Shown here: piece by piece, positions 1-8,819 of the stretch
How positions within the stretch are numbered: the first letter of the stretch is position 1
Layout: each line of letters starts with the position of its first letter
From: Oxalobacteraceae bacterium OTU3CAMAD1
Lineage (GTDB): Bacteria > Pseudomonadota > Gammaproteobacteria > Burkholderiales > Burkholderiaceae_D
Direction of reading: 5' to 3'
DNA length: 64,000 nt
NCBI GenBank assembly: GCA_024123915.1
Contig: CP099650.1
Coordinates: 4,588,001 to 4,652,000, forward strand
Made by a program: the position numbers and the translations under genes
Notes under the pieces: generated by a model
Databases searched by the model: none
What the model was told of the DNA's origin: nothing
Seen by the model: only the letters and a program-made list of their open reading frames with translations

Positions 1-137
1 TCGGTCGCGGTGCTGCGCCGGTACACCATGAGCTCGGGGACCGGGGTGGCGTAGTCACCGTCGGTTTGGGCAATCTCACTGATCAGGTCGGCCAGATCGT
101 CTTCCGCCGCCGACGTCGTTTCCACTCCAACATTCAT
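1..137 (-). CDS. AraC-family transcriptional regulator, N-terminal part only
   Basis: The first 45 codons of a gene that runs off the left edge. Reading the minus strand from ATG at 137 gives a peptide beginning MNVGVETTSAAEDDLADL and containing ELMVYRR, which resembles the start of the cupin-like sensor domain of AraC-type regulators. A GAGGA ribosome site sits 4 bases before the ATG, which supports this start. The gene diverges from the quinone reductase at 327, a common arrangement for a local regulator and its target, so control of that gene is a reasonable inference. The helix-turn-helix part lies outside the window, so the family call rests on the N-terminus alone. Confidence 0.6.
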   Translation of the reverse strand, partial: MNVGVETTSAAEDDLADLISEIAQTDGDYATPVPELMVYRRSTAT

Positions 138-326
138 CGCATCCTCGCGTTCAAGCCAACATCCCGGAGCGTAGCACGGCTTGCCGGCCGGTTTTCCGGC
201 CTGCATGACGACTCGTCAAATCAGGCAAAAAGCCCATCGGATCCGGCAACCGGTTTTGACCGGCGCGGCGCCACAATGTCGGCACTCAGCAACAATTCAC
301 GGCCACGGCCATCAACAGGATCAACG

Positions 327-932
327 ATGAAAAAAGTACTAATTATTAACGCACACCAGTTTTACGAAGGCTTCGCTTCGGGCAAGTTGAATCAGAAAAT
401 GGCCGGAGTAATCAAGGACGAAATGGCGCAGCGGGGTTACGAGGTCATGGAAACGTCGATACAGGAAGGCTACGATATCGCCGCCGAAGTGCAAAAACAC
501 GTGGATGCCGATCTGATCGTGCTGCAAACGCCGGTCTACTGGTTCGGCACGCCGTGGATCTACAAGAAATATGTCGACGAAGTGTTCACCGCCGGACTGG
601 TGCAGCAGAGCTTGCTGACCGACGACGGCCGCACCCGTGACGATCCGAGCAAGCAATATGGCAGCGGCGGCAAGATGCAGGGCAAGAAATACATGCTGTC
701 GCTGACGTGGAACGCGCCCGCCGCGGCCTTCGGCGACCCTCGGCAATCGCTGTTCGATGGCAAAACCGTCGATGATGTCTTCGTCGCCAACACCGCCAAC
801 TACAAGTTCTGCGGCGCCGAGGTCCTGCCCTCCTTCTCCTGCCACGATGTAGTGAAGCAGCCAGACGTCGAAGGAGACGTCGCGCGACTGCGCAAGCATC
901 TCGCCGTGCTCGGGTTCGACTACCATCTCTGA
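327..932 (+). CDS. mdaB: NAD(P)H-dependent quinone oxidoreductase, MdaB-like flavoprotein
   Basis: A 201-residue flavodoxin-fold protein (E. coli MdaB is 193 residues). It starts MKKVLIINAHQ, the usual first beta-strand and phosphate loop of this family. It carries LIVLQTPVYWFGTPWIYKKY, the FMN-side motif typical of MdaB and of NAD(P)H dehydrogenases of the quinone-reductase type. The family transfers two electrons from NAD(P)H to quinones in the cytoplasm and protects against redox cycling. The open frame extends upstream to 66, but ATG 327 has AGGA at 317-320 and matches the family N-terminus, so the upstream part is rejected. It diverges from a partial AraC regulator, which may control it. 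Confidence 0.85.
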   Translation: MKKVLIINAHQFYEGFASGKLNQKMAGVIKDEMAQRGYEVMETSIQEGYDIAAEVQKHVDADLIVLQTPVYWFGTPWIYKKYVDEVFTAGLVQQSLLTDDGRTRDDPSKQYGSGGKMQGKKYMLSLTWNAPAAAFGDPRQSLFDGKTVDDVFVANTANYKFCGAEVLPSFSCHDVVKQPDVEGDVARLRKHLAVLGFDYHL

Positions 933-945
933 TGCGGAAGCGCCG

Positions 946-1065
946 TTAATTCAACGGCTGATAGCCACCGCCCAAGGCTTTGTAGAGAGCGCCGTGGTGC
1001 CACGGAATTCGTCACGCCGCAATTCCAGCAGCGCCTGCCGGGTGGCATAGGCCGTGCGCTGGGCG
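946..1065 (-). pseudogene. C-terminal remnant of an RND outer-membrane efflux factor (OprM/NodT type)
   Basis: On the minus strand the last 38 codons before TAA at 946-948 read AQRTAYATRQALLELRRDEF and end ALGGGYQPLN. This is the usual C-terminus of outer-membrane factors of tripartite RND efflux systems. The sequence upstream is not the rest of this gene: within a GGCGCC stretch near 1060-1070 it changes abruptly, in another frame, to an RND inner-membrane pump. A deletion therefore removed nearly all of the outer-membrane gene and the end of the pump gene. No function is expected. Confidence 0.7.
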
Positions 1066-1368
1066 CCGTGGTCCACACCGGCGTGACCACTTCCGACAGC
1101 GCGACGATGCCGCCGCCGGCGTTGCGCACGTAAAGCTTCAGCACGTCGTCGACGTTCATGCGCGCCGCCGCGTCGGCCTGGATGATCACCTGCTGCACCC
1201 GGCCGTTGTTGACAAAGTCGTTCACATAGGTCGAGCCCATGGCGCCGGTCAGCGTATCGCTGATGGTGGTGAAGGACACCCCCAGCGCCTCCGGCTTCTG
1301 GCGGTCGATGTAGAGCCGCACGCTAGTGCCCGAAGGCAGGCCGTCGGGATAGACGCCGGTTACCCGCT
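1055..1368 (-). pseudogene. Internal fragment of an RND (AcrB/MexB-type) efflux pump
   Basis: A stretch of about 100 codons on the minus strand reads LYIDRQKPEALGVSFTTISD, then GSTYVNDFVNNGRVQQV, then LKLYVRNAGGGIVALSEV. These match the porter/docking region of HAE1-family RND transporters, which are normally about 1040 residues. Both ends are lost: a TAG stop lies just upstream near 1367-1369, and downstream the frame runs into the outer-membrane factor remnant. The fragment cannot encode a pump. With its neighbours it suggests an ancestral efflux operon diverging from a two-component regulator pair. Confidence 0.72.
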
Positions 1369-1370
1369 AG

Positions 1371-1590
1371 CTCTGCGCGGCCGTGTACCTGGCGCGCAAC
1401 CCGCAGCGCGTGCTTAGCCGCGCCGAGCTGCTGGCCGGCTGCCTGCCCGAAGGCGACCCGCTGGAGCGCACCGTCGACAGCCACATCAGCAAACTGCGCC
1501 GCAAGCTCGAGGACGCGGGTGTCGCCGGCATGCCGTTCAGCCTGCGCCGCGTCGGCTACCGCATGGTGCAGCCGACATGCGCGAACCAGG
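1371..1590 (+). pseudogene. C-terminal (winged-helix) remnant of an OmpR-type response regulator
   Basis: The reading frame gives YLARNPQRVLSRAELLAG, then ERTVDSHISKLRRKLED and LRRVGYRMV. These are the winged-helix DNA-binding half of an OmpR/PhoB-type regulator, including the recognition-helix signature SHISKLRRKL. The whole receiver domain is missing: the sequence joins directly to the RND-pump fragment at about 1370. No start codon with a credible ribosome site is visible. It lies just before the kinase remnant, as expected for a regulator-kinase pair that once controlled the neighbouring efflux genes. Confidence 0.72.
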
Positions 1591-2222
1591 TCACAGCCGA
1601 CAGATCCTGTGGTCGATGGTCGCCGTGGGCGCCGGCATGGCGGTGGCGGTGATGGTCAGCCTGTACATTTTTTACACGCTGTGGACCCTGTTCTATCCCG
1701 AATCGGCCTTGGCGCGGCCGGAGAAACTGATCCCCACCTGGTCCGAGTGGATCTTCATGGGGTCTGCTGGCGCTGGCAGCCATGGCGGTGGCAGTGGCGG
1801 TGGTAGCGGCGAAGCGGCTGCGCGGCGGCTGCTGCCGCCGCTCAACTCGGTGGCCGACAGCGTGCGCCGCGTAGCGCGCTGAGAACTGCACGCGCGCCCG
1901 TCGCCGGCGACCGCCCGCTGAGCGGGACGGTCGCGCTGGTCGACGACTTCAACTCGATGGCCGAACGGCTGGAGCGTACCGCGCACGAGCTGGTCACGTG
2001 GAACGCCGCCATCGCCCACGAGCTGCACACGCCCGTCACGATCCTGCGCGTGCGCCTGCAAGGGCTGGCCGAAGGCGTGTTCGCGCCCGACGAGGCGCAG
2101 TTCCGCAGCCTGCTGCGCGCCAGCGGTGGCAGCGGCCTGGGGTTGGCGGTGGGCAGGGCCATCGCGCAAGCGCACGGCCGCCGCGCCGATAGCAGCGGCG
2201 CCGTCTTCAGCATCGCCCTCCC
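1577..2222 (+). pseudogene. Broken sensor histidine kinase (frameshifts plus internal deletion)
   Basis: The start ATG at 1577 gives an N-terminal membrane segment (MVAVGAGMAVAVMVSLYIF) and a short periplasmic part. Near 1760 a GGGG run shifts the frame; the second membrane segment (LLALAAMAVAVAVV) continues in another frame. The HAMP-like part returns to the first frame and stops at 1880-1882. A third stretch from about 1940 gives VDDFNSMAERLERTAHEL and the phosphoacceptor box AIAHELHTPVTIL. It then jumps from the dimerisation helix straight to the last G box (GSGLGLAVGRAIAQAHG), so most of the ATP-binding domain is gone. It cannot be active. Confidence 0.72.
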
Positions 2223-2255
2223 ATGTCACGTCACGCTGAATGAATCTAAAACACG

Positions 2256-2344
2256 TAGGGCGGATTAGCGTAGCGTAATCGGCCATGCATGCCCCTCGGC
2301 GGCTCAACCATGGCCGATTACGGCGTTCCGCCTAATCCGCCCTA
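2256..2344. repeat. Large imperfect inverted repeat (REP/hairpin type)
   Basis: TAGGGCGGATTAG near 2256-2268 is mirrored by CTAATCCGCCCTA at 2332-2344. The inner arms TAATCGGCCATG (about 2276-2287) and CATGGCCGATTA (about 2309-2320) also pair around a short centre. This is an intergenic palindrome like those scattered in many proteobacterial genomes. It lies directly after the kinase remnant and has no T-run, so it is not called a terminator. Confidence 0.6.
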
Positions 2345-2927
2345 GTGTCTCCCGGGATATTCGCCGATCCCGGGTCAATCCAATTCCACGCCGTCCTGGC
2401 TCGCGCCGCCGCTCGTTTAGCGTGCGAAATGCGGATGACGCCCTTGACCACGAACGAACGCCAGTTGTGAAGGCGCGGAGAACCGATGAAATAATTATCT
2501 TATAATTCACATTAATTAATTAATAATTCTAATTGCCTTTAGTAACTGGAATGATAAAAATCAATTAATCGGCAGCAACCGGAAGCAATATGTCGCTAGT
2601 AGCATAAATGCCACACAAAAAAAATATTTATGGAACGGCCTCAAAAAATCATATTATTATAAAAATATAAATTCCAATAATTTCAACTAGGGTTCTAATC
2701 ATGCATTGGTCATCCAACCATCGCGCTTATCCCGACACGTCCATTCCACACGGCGATCCGTCAAAAACCGGACTGATCCGCATCACAGGCCGCTTTCAGC
2801 GACACCGAGCTTGGACCAAAAGCCCCCGCATTTAATTCAATTAATTAATTTACAAATCAAATTCCGCTGCGCCCGCGATTTCAATCAAGGGCCGGTGCAT
2901 GCCGCCTGCGATTATACGGGAGATATA
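2345..2927. other. Gene-free, partly very AT-rich leader region of the A-E operon
   Basis: About 580 bases without a convincing gene. From about 2480 to 2700 the composition falls sharply into AT-rich DNA with TTAATTAATTAATAAT near 2512 and repeated runs of A and T, in strong contrast to the GC-rich neighbours. The frame of gene A is open back to 2706, but that segment looks unlike coding sequence. The region probably holds the operon promoter and may bind a nucleoid-associated silencer. I could not fix a specific -35/-10 pair. Confidence 0.5.
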
Positions 2928-5420
2928 ATGACGTCTAAAATTTTGGCACTCTTTTCAGAAACAGCTATTGATCTATTTCCGGGTCAGGGATTGACCATTG
3001 AGAATGACATGATGAAGGATTTGGCGCTGTCGGGGCCGGACTTTATTATCCGCTTTGCGCAGCAACCATTCCCCGGGGAAGAGACAGGCATGAATGCGGT
3101 GCTGGACCTGGCGCCGATCTCCGCCTTGCGCACCGTGCTTCCAAGCTTGCAGGCCTCGGTGGCGTTGCACGAGCATCCCGATGGCTACATGCTCCGCGAT
3201 TTGGGCCTGTTGAGCGCGCGGATAGGCGAGACGAAGCTGTTCGATTCGCTGTCGCTCGCCGCCGGGACGGCCACCCTCGCGCTCGGGCTGGCGCCGTGGC
3301 GGCTGGCGCTGACCGCGGAGGACGGACAGCCCGTGGGACGCATCGCACTGCCGGGGACCAGCGGGATCGCCTTCGACATCAACCAGCTGACGCTCGACGC
3401 CTCCGGCGTCGCCAGTTGCGCCGCGGCGCTGGTGCCGGGTTCCTGTACCATCGGCGCGTTGTCGCTGTACGTCGGCGAGGGCACCCTGGCGGTGCGCGGC
3501 ACCCGGGTCGAGGCGCGGCTGAAAGCCAGCTTTGAACTGGATTACTTCGCCGGCGCCAGCATCGACCTGCAATTGACCGTGGCCGGCGACCTAGCGGACG
3601 GGCCGTGGACGATCAGCGGGCTGACCCACATCGGCGGCAACGCGCCGTGGCGCGATCCCAGCGGACTGCTGACCTTCGACCAGATGTCGGCCACGGTCGA
3701 TTTCACCGCTTCCGGGGCCGGCTACACGTCGACGGTGCGCATCGGCGGGCGGGTCGCGTTTGCCGCCCGCAGCCTGCCGGCCAGTGTGGAAGCCTGGTTT
3801 GGCCGGTTGTTTAGCGGGCTCACCGTCACCTTCGCCGACCTCACCGTGCAGACCGGCGACATCACCTTGCCGGCCTTCACGTTCTCCCCGCCCGAATCGC
3901 TGCGCCTGAAGGCGCTGGAGATTTTCCAGCTGAACGTGCCGACCCTAGCCTTCGGCAAAGGCTACGTCATCCTCAAGGACGCCAACATCCGCCTGGCCGA
4001 AGCGGGCGCGGTCCTGAGCGGCACGATCGGCGACCTCAAGATCCTGCTCGACGCCGGCCCGTCGCTGGAGCTGGGCAAAGGCCGGACCGCCATCGACATG
4101 GAGCTGGCCACGCCGGGCGGCTTCAAGGGCCAGGCGCGGCTGGTCGACATCTCCACCCCGGACGTCCAGGCGATCCGGGGAGAGGGCCGGATTTCCTCGC
4201 CGGCGCTGGCGCCGGTCGAAGCCACCTTCACCATCGGCAGTTCGCGCCGGGTCGACGGCAAGACCTGGCGTCCGGTGGTTTCGATCATGGTCGGCGAGGA
4301 CGACGTCAACATCCCCCTGTTCCCCGGCGTGGTGATCACCCGCATCGAACTGGGCGCCGGCATCAACCGCCATGTCGCCGGCGTGACCAAGCTCTCGCTG
4401 CAACAGGCTCAGCAACGTTTGCGCGACGGCCTGCCCGACGTCTTCAAGCAGGAAAGCTGGGAAGACCACGAGACCGCGCTGACGATGGTGGCGCGCCTGT
4501 TCGTCGAATCGTCGCAGACCACCGGCGCCGCCACGCCATCGCTGTACGTCGCCGACATGACGCTGCTGATGACGTCGGAGTTCCAGTTCGCCGCGTTCGG
4601 CAAGCTATGGTTCTACACCAGCCGGGGCGATGCCAGAACCGCGCCGTTCCAGCAGTATCCGTCCGCCGTCGGGCTGGCCATGTTCGACGGCCAGCAGCCG
4701 TCGCTGCGCGTGGTGGCGATGACGCACCCGGACGGGCGCTCCACCCTCACCGACAAGATTCCGGCGGCCCAGTTGCTCGGCATGCGCATCCCCCGCTCCC
4801 AACTGGCGTTCGAGGCCACGCCGGCGGGCATGGCGCTGGTGCTGGGACCGGTGGAGGTCGGCACCACCCTGGGGCCCCTGCAGGTGGCCGGCTCGACGCT
4901 GTTCGCGTTGCGCTCGGCCGGCGGCCGGGTGTACGCGATCTCGCGCTCGTCGCTGTCGGCCAGCTTCAGCGCCTCGACCCGCACGCTCAGCGTCGGTCCC
5001 GCCTCGCTCAGCGGCAGCATCAACGCCGGCTTCGCCGCCACGCTGGGGCTGCTGGGACACTACGCCAACGGCGCGCTGACGATCTACGGCGTCGCCCATG
5101 CCAGTTGCTGGGTCGAGCTGGCCCTGCATGTGCGGATCGGCTTCAGCATCCGCATCCGCGCCGGCTTCGTGCGCATCACCATTTCCTGGCACCAGGACTG
5201 GGATTTCAACCTGCGCATGCATGTCGACCTCGATCTCGAAGCGACGCTGACCAGCGACGGCGGCATCGGCATCGACGGCCGCGCCAGGATCGAAGTCAAC
5301 GTGCTGGGCATCGGCGCGGCACTGTCGCTGCAGATCGCCGCCAACGACCAGCTGGTCCGCGACGGCCGCGCCATGTACGCCACCATCAACCAGGACGTCA
5401 ACCAATTACTCGGAGCTTAA
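2928..5420 (+). CDS. Large beta-rich protein of unknown function, gene A of the A-E operon
   Basis: An 830-residue protein that I do not recognise. The start at ATG 2928 is preceded by GGGAG at 2918-2922 and begins MTSKILALFSETAIDLFPG; the open frame reaches back to 2706 but without a ribosome site. There is no signal peptide and no membrane helix. The body is a long series of short alternating strands of the kind LSGTIGDLKILLDAG, LTIYGVAHASCWVEL and FNLRMHVDLDLEATL, suggesting stacked beta-sheet or beta-solenoid modules. No catalytic motif is evident. Its stop TAA (5418-5420) is followed at once by the ATG of gene B, so the two are co-translated. Function is open; the setting (membrane protein and peptidoglycan peptidase downstream) hints at work at the envelope or as a large assembly. 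Confidence 0.75.
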   Translation: MTSKILALFSETAIDLFPGQGLTIENDMMKDLALSGPDFIIRFAQQPFPGEETGMNAVLDLAPISALRTVLPSLQASVALHEHPDGYMLRDLGLLSARIGETKLFDSLSLAAGTATLALGLAPWRLALTAEDGQPVGRIALPGTSGIAFDINQLTLDASGVASCAAALVPGSCTIGALSLYVGEGTLAVRGTRVEARLKASFELDYFAGASIDLQLTVAGDLADGPWTISGLTHIGGNAPWRDPSGLLTFDQMSATVDFTASGAGYTSTVRIGGRVAFAARSLPASVEAWFGRLFSGLTVTFADLTVQTGDITLPAFTFSPPESLRLKALEIFQLNVPTLAFGKGYVILKDANIRLAEAGAVLSGTIGDLKILLDAGPSLELGKGRTAIDMELATPGGFKGQARLVDISTPDVQAIRGEGRISSPALAPVEATFTIGSSRRVDGKTWRPVVSIMVGEDDVNIPLFPGVVITRIELGAGINRHVAGVTKLSLQQAQQRLRDGLPDVFKQESWEDHETALTMVARLFVESSQTTGAATPSLYVADMTLLMTSEFQFAAFGKLWFYTSRGDARTAPFQQYPSAVGLAMFDGQQPSLRVVAMTHPDGRSTLTDKIPAAQLLGMRIPRSQLAFEATPAGMALVLGPVEVGTTLGPLQVAGSTLFALRSAGGRVYAISRSSLSASFSASTRTLSVGPASLSGSINAGFAATLGLLGHYANGALTIYGVAHASCWVELALHVRIGFSIRIRAGFVRITISWHQDWDFNLRMHVDLDLEATLTSDGGIGIDGRARIEVNVLGIGAALSLQIAANDQLVRDGRAMYATINQDVNQLLGA

Positions 5421-8400
5421 ATGGCAGACCTCTACTATTTCAAGAAGATCACCCAGAGCCAGTGGCTGGGCCTGCGCCTGCCGCGCGACCTGCGGCTGGA
5501 CGTCGGCGACGACGGCGCAGTCAAGGTCGCCGCGCCGTGGCGCTTCGAGCCGCTCTCGCCGCTGCCCGGATGGGCCGGCCAAGCGCGCGTGCTCACGCTG
5601 TGCGACGCCGACGGCAGCGCCGAGCCGGGATTGGCGTGGATGGCGGCCGGCGACGCCGCCTGGCAACCGTTCCGGGGCAGCCGCACGGTACTGGGGGCCT
5701 TGCCGGCCAGCGACGAGATCGCCGCCTTGGGCGATGCGATGGAGCAGGCGTCGCTCAGTCCGGTGCTGCCGCTGCGGCTGTACCAGGCCTACCGCGACTA
5801 CCAGGGCGATGCCAGCGCCCCCGCCTACGACGACGAGCGCGTGTTGCTCACGCTGATGCAAGCGGTCGGCGGCACCGCCGCCAACCAGCCGGTCGAGGCC
5901 TACGCCGAACTGCTGTTCATCGTCGATTCGGCGGCAGGCCCCGGCCCGGCGCCGGGCCCGGAAATCGACGCCGGCGCGGGCCCGGTCGGCCAGCTGCGCC
6001 TGGTGGCGAGCCAGGCCGAATCGGGCGTGGTGTTGCAACTGGGGCATGGCGCGCGCACCCTGACCAACGGCGGCATCGTCGCCGCGATCAACGCCGGCGC
6101 CGGCCAGCCCGGCTCGACGTTCGCGCCGTTCTATCGCTGGTATCGCACGCTCGGGGTCGCCGAGCGCCGATCCGGCGAGTCCGGCGCGGTGCTGATTCCG
6201 GCCGAGGCGCCGCGCCCCGCCGCCGGCGCCTCGGCCGACTTCGCCGCCTGGGCGGATCGCCCGTTCAGCCTGGCGGACCGCCTGGGGCCGCGCCAACTGA
6301 TCGGCGAACTGCTCAACTACGAGGTCAAGCTGTTTAACGCCCACGGCCGTTGCACGCACAGCGGCCGCGTCATGCTGAAGCGACAGCGACTGGGCCCGGT
6401 GGCGCCGCCATTGCGGGCGCGCGCCGAGCTGCTGGCGCCGGCGGACAACGGTTCGACCGCCATCTGCACGGTGGCGTTCGATATCGCCGCCGACGAGGCC
6501 GAGCCGGGCACGCTGAAAGCGGTGCTCTACCGCCAGGATTATCCGGTCGTGCCGACCGGCTTCTACGGCGACGACGACGATGGCGCGCTGGTGGTGGCCC
6601 GCTCGCTGAACCAGGCCGGCGACGGCGGGCTGGCCGGCGGCGTGCAGTTTCTCAACGATGTGGAGGCCGGCGGCGAGCAGATGCCGAACCTGTCGAACCA
6701 TAACCTGGTCGAAGTGGACGCCTATCCGATCGCGCCGGCGCCCGCGGCGGCGCGGACGGACCGGGAGACCGGCGGGGCCGATGGCCCCGACTGGCAAATC
6801 AGCATGCCGCTGAAGCTCGAATCCGGCCGCGCCACCCAGCTGTTCCTGGCCCTGCGGCGCGACGCGGTGGGGGTGTCCGCCGTGCCGGAGTCGCCGGTGG
6901 CGCTGGCGCAGCACGTCACCGGCCTCACGTTGGACAACCTGCTGATGGTGCCGCACTTCGAACGGTTCTGGGGGGCGCCGCCGGCGGCCGAATGGCTCGG
7001 CGAGGGGCGCGCCCGCGTGATGGAGGTCGAAGGCGATCCGGCCAAGCCGGCGGCGGTCCGCGTGGTGGTGCAGCACGCCAACGCCGACAACCAGACGCTG
7101 ATCGGCGGCTACCGGCTGTGGCTGCGCGATGTGGCCGCCCCCGGCGACGACACCCCGTTCGAGGCGGTGGCCATGGTGCAGGCGGTGCCGCGGCTGGTGA
7201 AGGTTTACGCGCCGATCGAAGGCGGCCGCCAATGGGCGTTCGCGCGGCCGGACGCTGGCGCCGGGCCCGGGGCCGCGTTCGACCCGGCGCCGCCGGACGC
7301 GCCGCCGGCCGGCTACACCCCGCTCAGCGCGCCGGCGGCGCCGGCCGAACCGAAGACGGACCAGCGGACCAGCGCGGCCTCGGCCGCCAAGGCGTTGCAA
7401 CAGGCGATGGACGCCCCCGGCGACGCCCCCCTGCTGCTGCAGGCGGTGCGCAAGTTGCAGCGGGCCGACTGCGCGCGCGAAGTGTTGCTGTCGGTCGCCA
7501 CCCGGCGCGCGATGGAGCGGGCGTTGCGGCCGCCGCCCGGCAACTGGCTGTTTTTCCGCGACCAGAACGGCAACCTGCTGGGCCGCGCGCTGCAATTCTG
7601 GCTGCCGGCGGGCGTCGCGCCGCACGCGGCGTTGCGCTCGGTGTACCAACTGGCCGAGCCGCCCAGCGCCCAGGACACGGTCGCGCTCGACGACTTCGGC
7701 CGCGTGGCCTGGACCTGGAACGGCCTGGCCGACCTGTGGCGCCACGAACTGGAATGGCTGGTCGAGGCGGTGCCGCGCTACGCGCCGATCAACCGGCAAC
7801 GCGCCGCGCTCGGCCCCGATGCCAATGGCGAGGCGATGGCGGTGCGCCAGGCCGCGCCCGCGCTGTGGCACCGCCTGGTGGTGCAACGGCGCTTGCCGTT
7901 CAACGCGCATTTCGCGCTGTCCCAGGTGCTCGACGCCAAGGACGACGCCTTTGTCATCGCGCTCGACGCGCCGCGGGAGTTCCGCCAGGCGCTGCACAAT
8001 ACGGTGGCGCGCACGCGCCAGGGGGTGCTGCGCATGCATCCCTCGCCGGCCACCACCCGGTTCCTGTACGGCGACGCCTATGACGGCGCCACGCCGGAGC
8101 TGTTGGGCGCCTGGCTGGGCGAGCCGCCGCCCGCCCCGCCCCCGGACGACAAGCCCGAGGCGCCGACGATGACGTTCGGCGACGCCAGGCAGGACCAGGC
8201 CGGCATATATGGCGAACTGCTGTACGACGAGCCGCCCTGCATGGAGCTGTCGGTGGAGGTCGGCGCCAGCGCCGACGACATGCACGCCGCCTCGCCGGCC
8301 GGCATCAAGTCGCTACGTCGGCACGGCGTGGCCGTCGGCCCGGCCTTCAATCGTTTGCCGATCAAGCGCTCGGAGCAGAACAACACCCTGCATGTCGATA

Positions 8401-8819
8401 TTCCGCTGGCCAGGCTCGGCTGGAGCTACAGCGGCGACGGCGGCGGCCGCATCGGGCCGCACATTCCGGCCGCCGCGCTGGAAGGCTTCCGCGACCGCGC
8501 GCTGCTGGATCTCCCCGATCCCGAGGCGGAACTGGTGCTGCTGTTCGAGTTCGACAAGCTGGCGCGGCCCGTGGCCCGCTTCCGCGGCAGCGCGCTCAAG
8601 GGATCGGACTTCGACACGCAGGCCGGCTTGCCGGCCTTCCAGCAGATCGCGTGGGGCACGGTCAGCGCATGGGACAAGTTGACGCCCAGCCTGGCCGGCG
8701 GCCACCTGCGCCTCAGCATGGCCATGGATATCAACGCCAGGGAGCCGCAGCGCATCATCGCCTGCTGGCGCCGTCAAGGCATGGCCTTTCCCCACATCAC
8801 CCAGGAGTCGATAGCATGA
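5421..8819 (+). CDS. Large protein of unknown function, gene B of the A-E operon
   Basis: An 1132-residue protein with no recognised family, starting MADLYYFKKITQSQWLGL directly after the stop of gene A. No signal peptide or membrane helix is visible. Proline/alanine-rich linkers near residues 175-185 (GPGPAPGPE), 610-650 and about 905-915 suggest at least four globular parts. One part near residues 550-600 (YRLWLRDV then VPRLVKVYAPIE) looks like beta-sandwich repeats. Tryptophan- and aromatic-rich stretches occur throughout. Its stop TGA (8817-8819) overlaps the ATG of gene C as ATGA, so translation is coupled. A 959-residue open frame on the opposite strand (5406-8285) is a shadow of its codon use and is not a gene. 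Confidence 0.72.
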   Translation: MADLYYFKKITQSQWLGLRLPRDLRLDVGDDGAVKVAAPWRFEPLSPLPGWAGQARVLTLCDADGSAEPGLAWMAAGDAAWQPFRGSRTVLGALPASDEIAALGDAMEQASLSPVLPLRLYQAYRDYQGDASAPAYDDERVLLTLMQAVGGTAANQPVEAYAELLFIVDSAAGPGPAPGPEIDAGAGPVGQLRLVASQAESGVVLQLGHGARTLTNGGIVAAINAGAGQPGSTFAPFYRWYRTLGVAERRSGESGAVLIPAEAPRPAAGASADFAAWADRPFSLADRLGPRQLIGELLNYEVKLFNAHGRCTHSGRVMLKRQRLGPVAPPLRARAELLAPADNGSTAICTVAFDIAADEAEPGTLKAVLYRQDYPVVPTGFYGDDDDGALVVARSLNQAGDGGLAGGVQFLNDVEAGGEQMPNLSNHNLVEVDAYPIAPAPAAARTDRETGGADGPDWQISMPLKLESGRATQLFLALRRDAVGVSAVPESPVALAQHVTGLTLDNLLMVPHFERFWGAPPAAEWLGEGRARVMEVEGDPAKPAAVRVVVQHANADNQTLIGGYRLWLRDVAAPGDDTPFEAVAMVQAVPRLVKVYAPIEGGRQWAFARPDAGAGPGAAFDPAPPDAPPAGYTPLSAPAAPAEPKTDQRTSAASAAKALQQAMDAPGDAPLLLQAVRKLQRADCAREVLLSVATRRAMERALRPPPGNWLFFRDQNGNLLGRALQFWLPAGVAPHAALRSVYQLAEPPSAQDTVALDDFGRVAWTWNGLADLWRHELEWLVEAVPRYAPINRQRAALGPDANGEAMAVRQAAPALWHRLVVQRRLPFNAHFALSQVLDAKDDAFVIALDAPREFRQALHNTVARTRQGVLRMHPSPATTRFLYGDAYDGATPELLGAWLGEPPPAPPPDDKPEAPTMTFGDARQDQAGIYGELLYDEPPCMELSVEVGASADDMHAASPAGIKSLRRHGVAVGPAFNRLPIKRSEQNNTLHVDIPLARLGWSYSGDGGGRIGPHIPAAALEGFRDRALLDLPDPEAELVLLFEFDKLARPVARFRGSALKGSDFDTQAGLPAFQQIAWGTVSAWDKLTPSLAGGHLRLSMAMDINAREPQRIIACWRRQGMAFPHITQESIA

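Noticed and set aside
2706..2927. Upstream extension of gene A to 2706
   Set aside because: The added residues look non-coding and lack a ribosome site, whereas ATG 2928 has GGGAG at the right distance.
5406..8285. Open frame of 959 codons antisense to gene B
   Set aside because: It is the codon-bias shadow of the GC-rich coding strand: no ribosome site, biased Arg/Gln/Gly composition, and the plus-strand gene is coupled to its neighbours.
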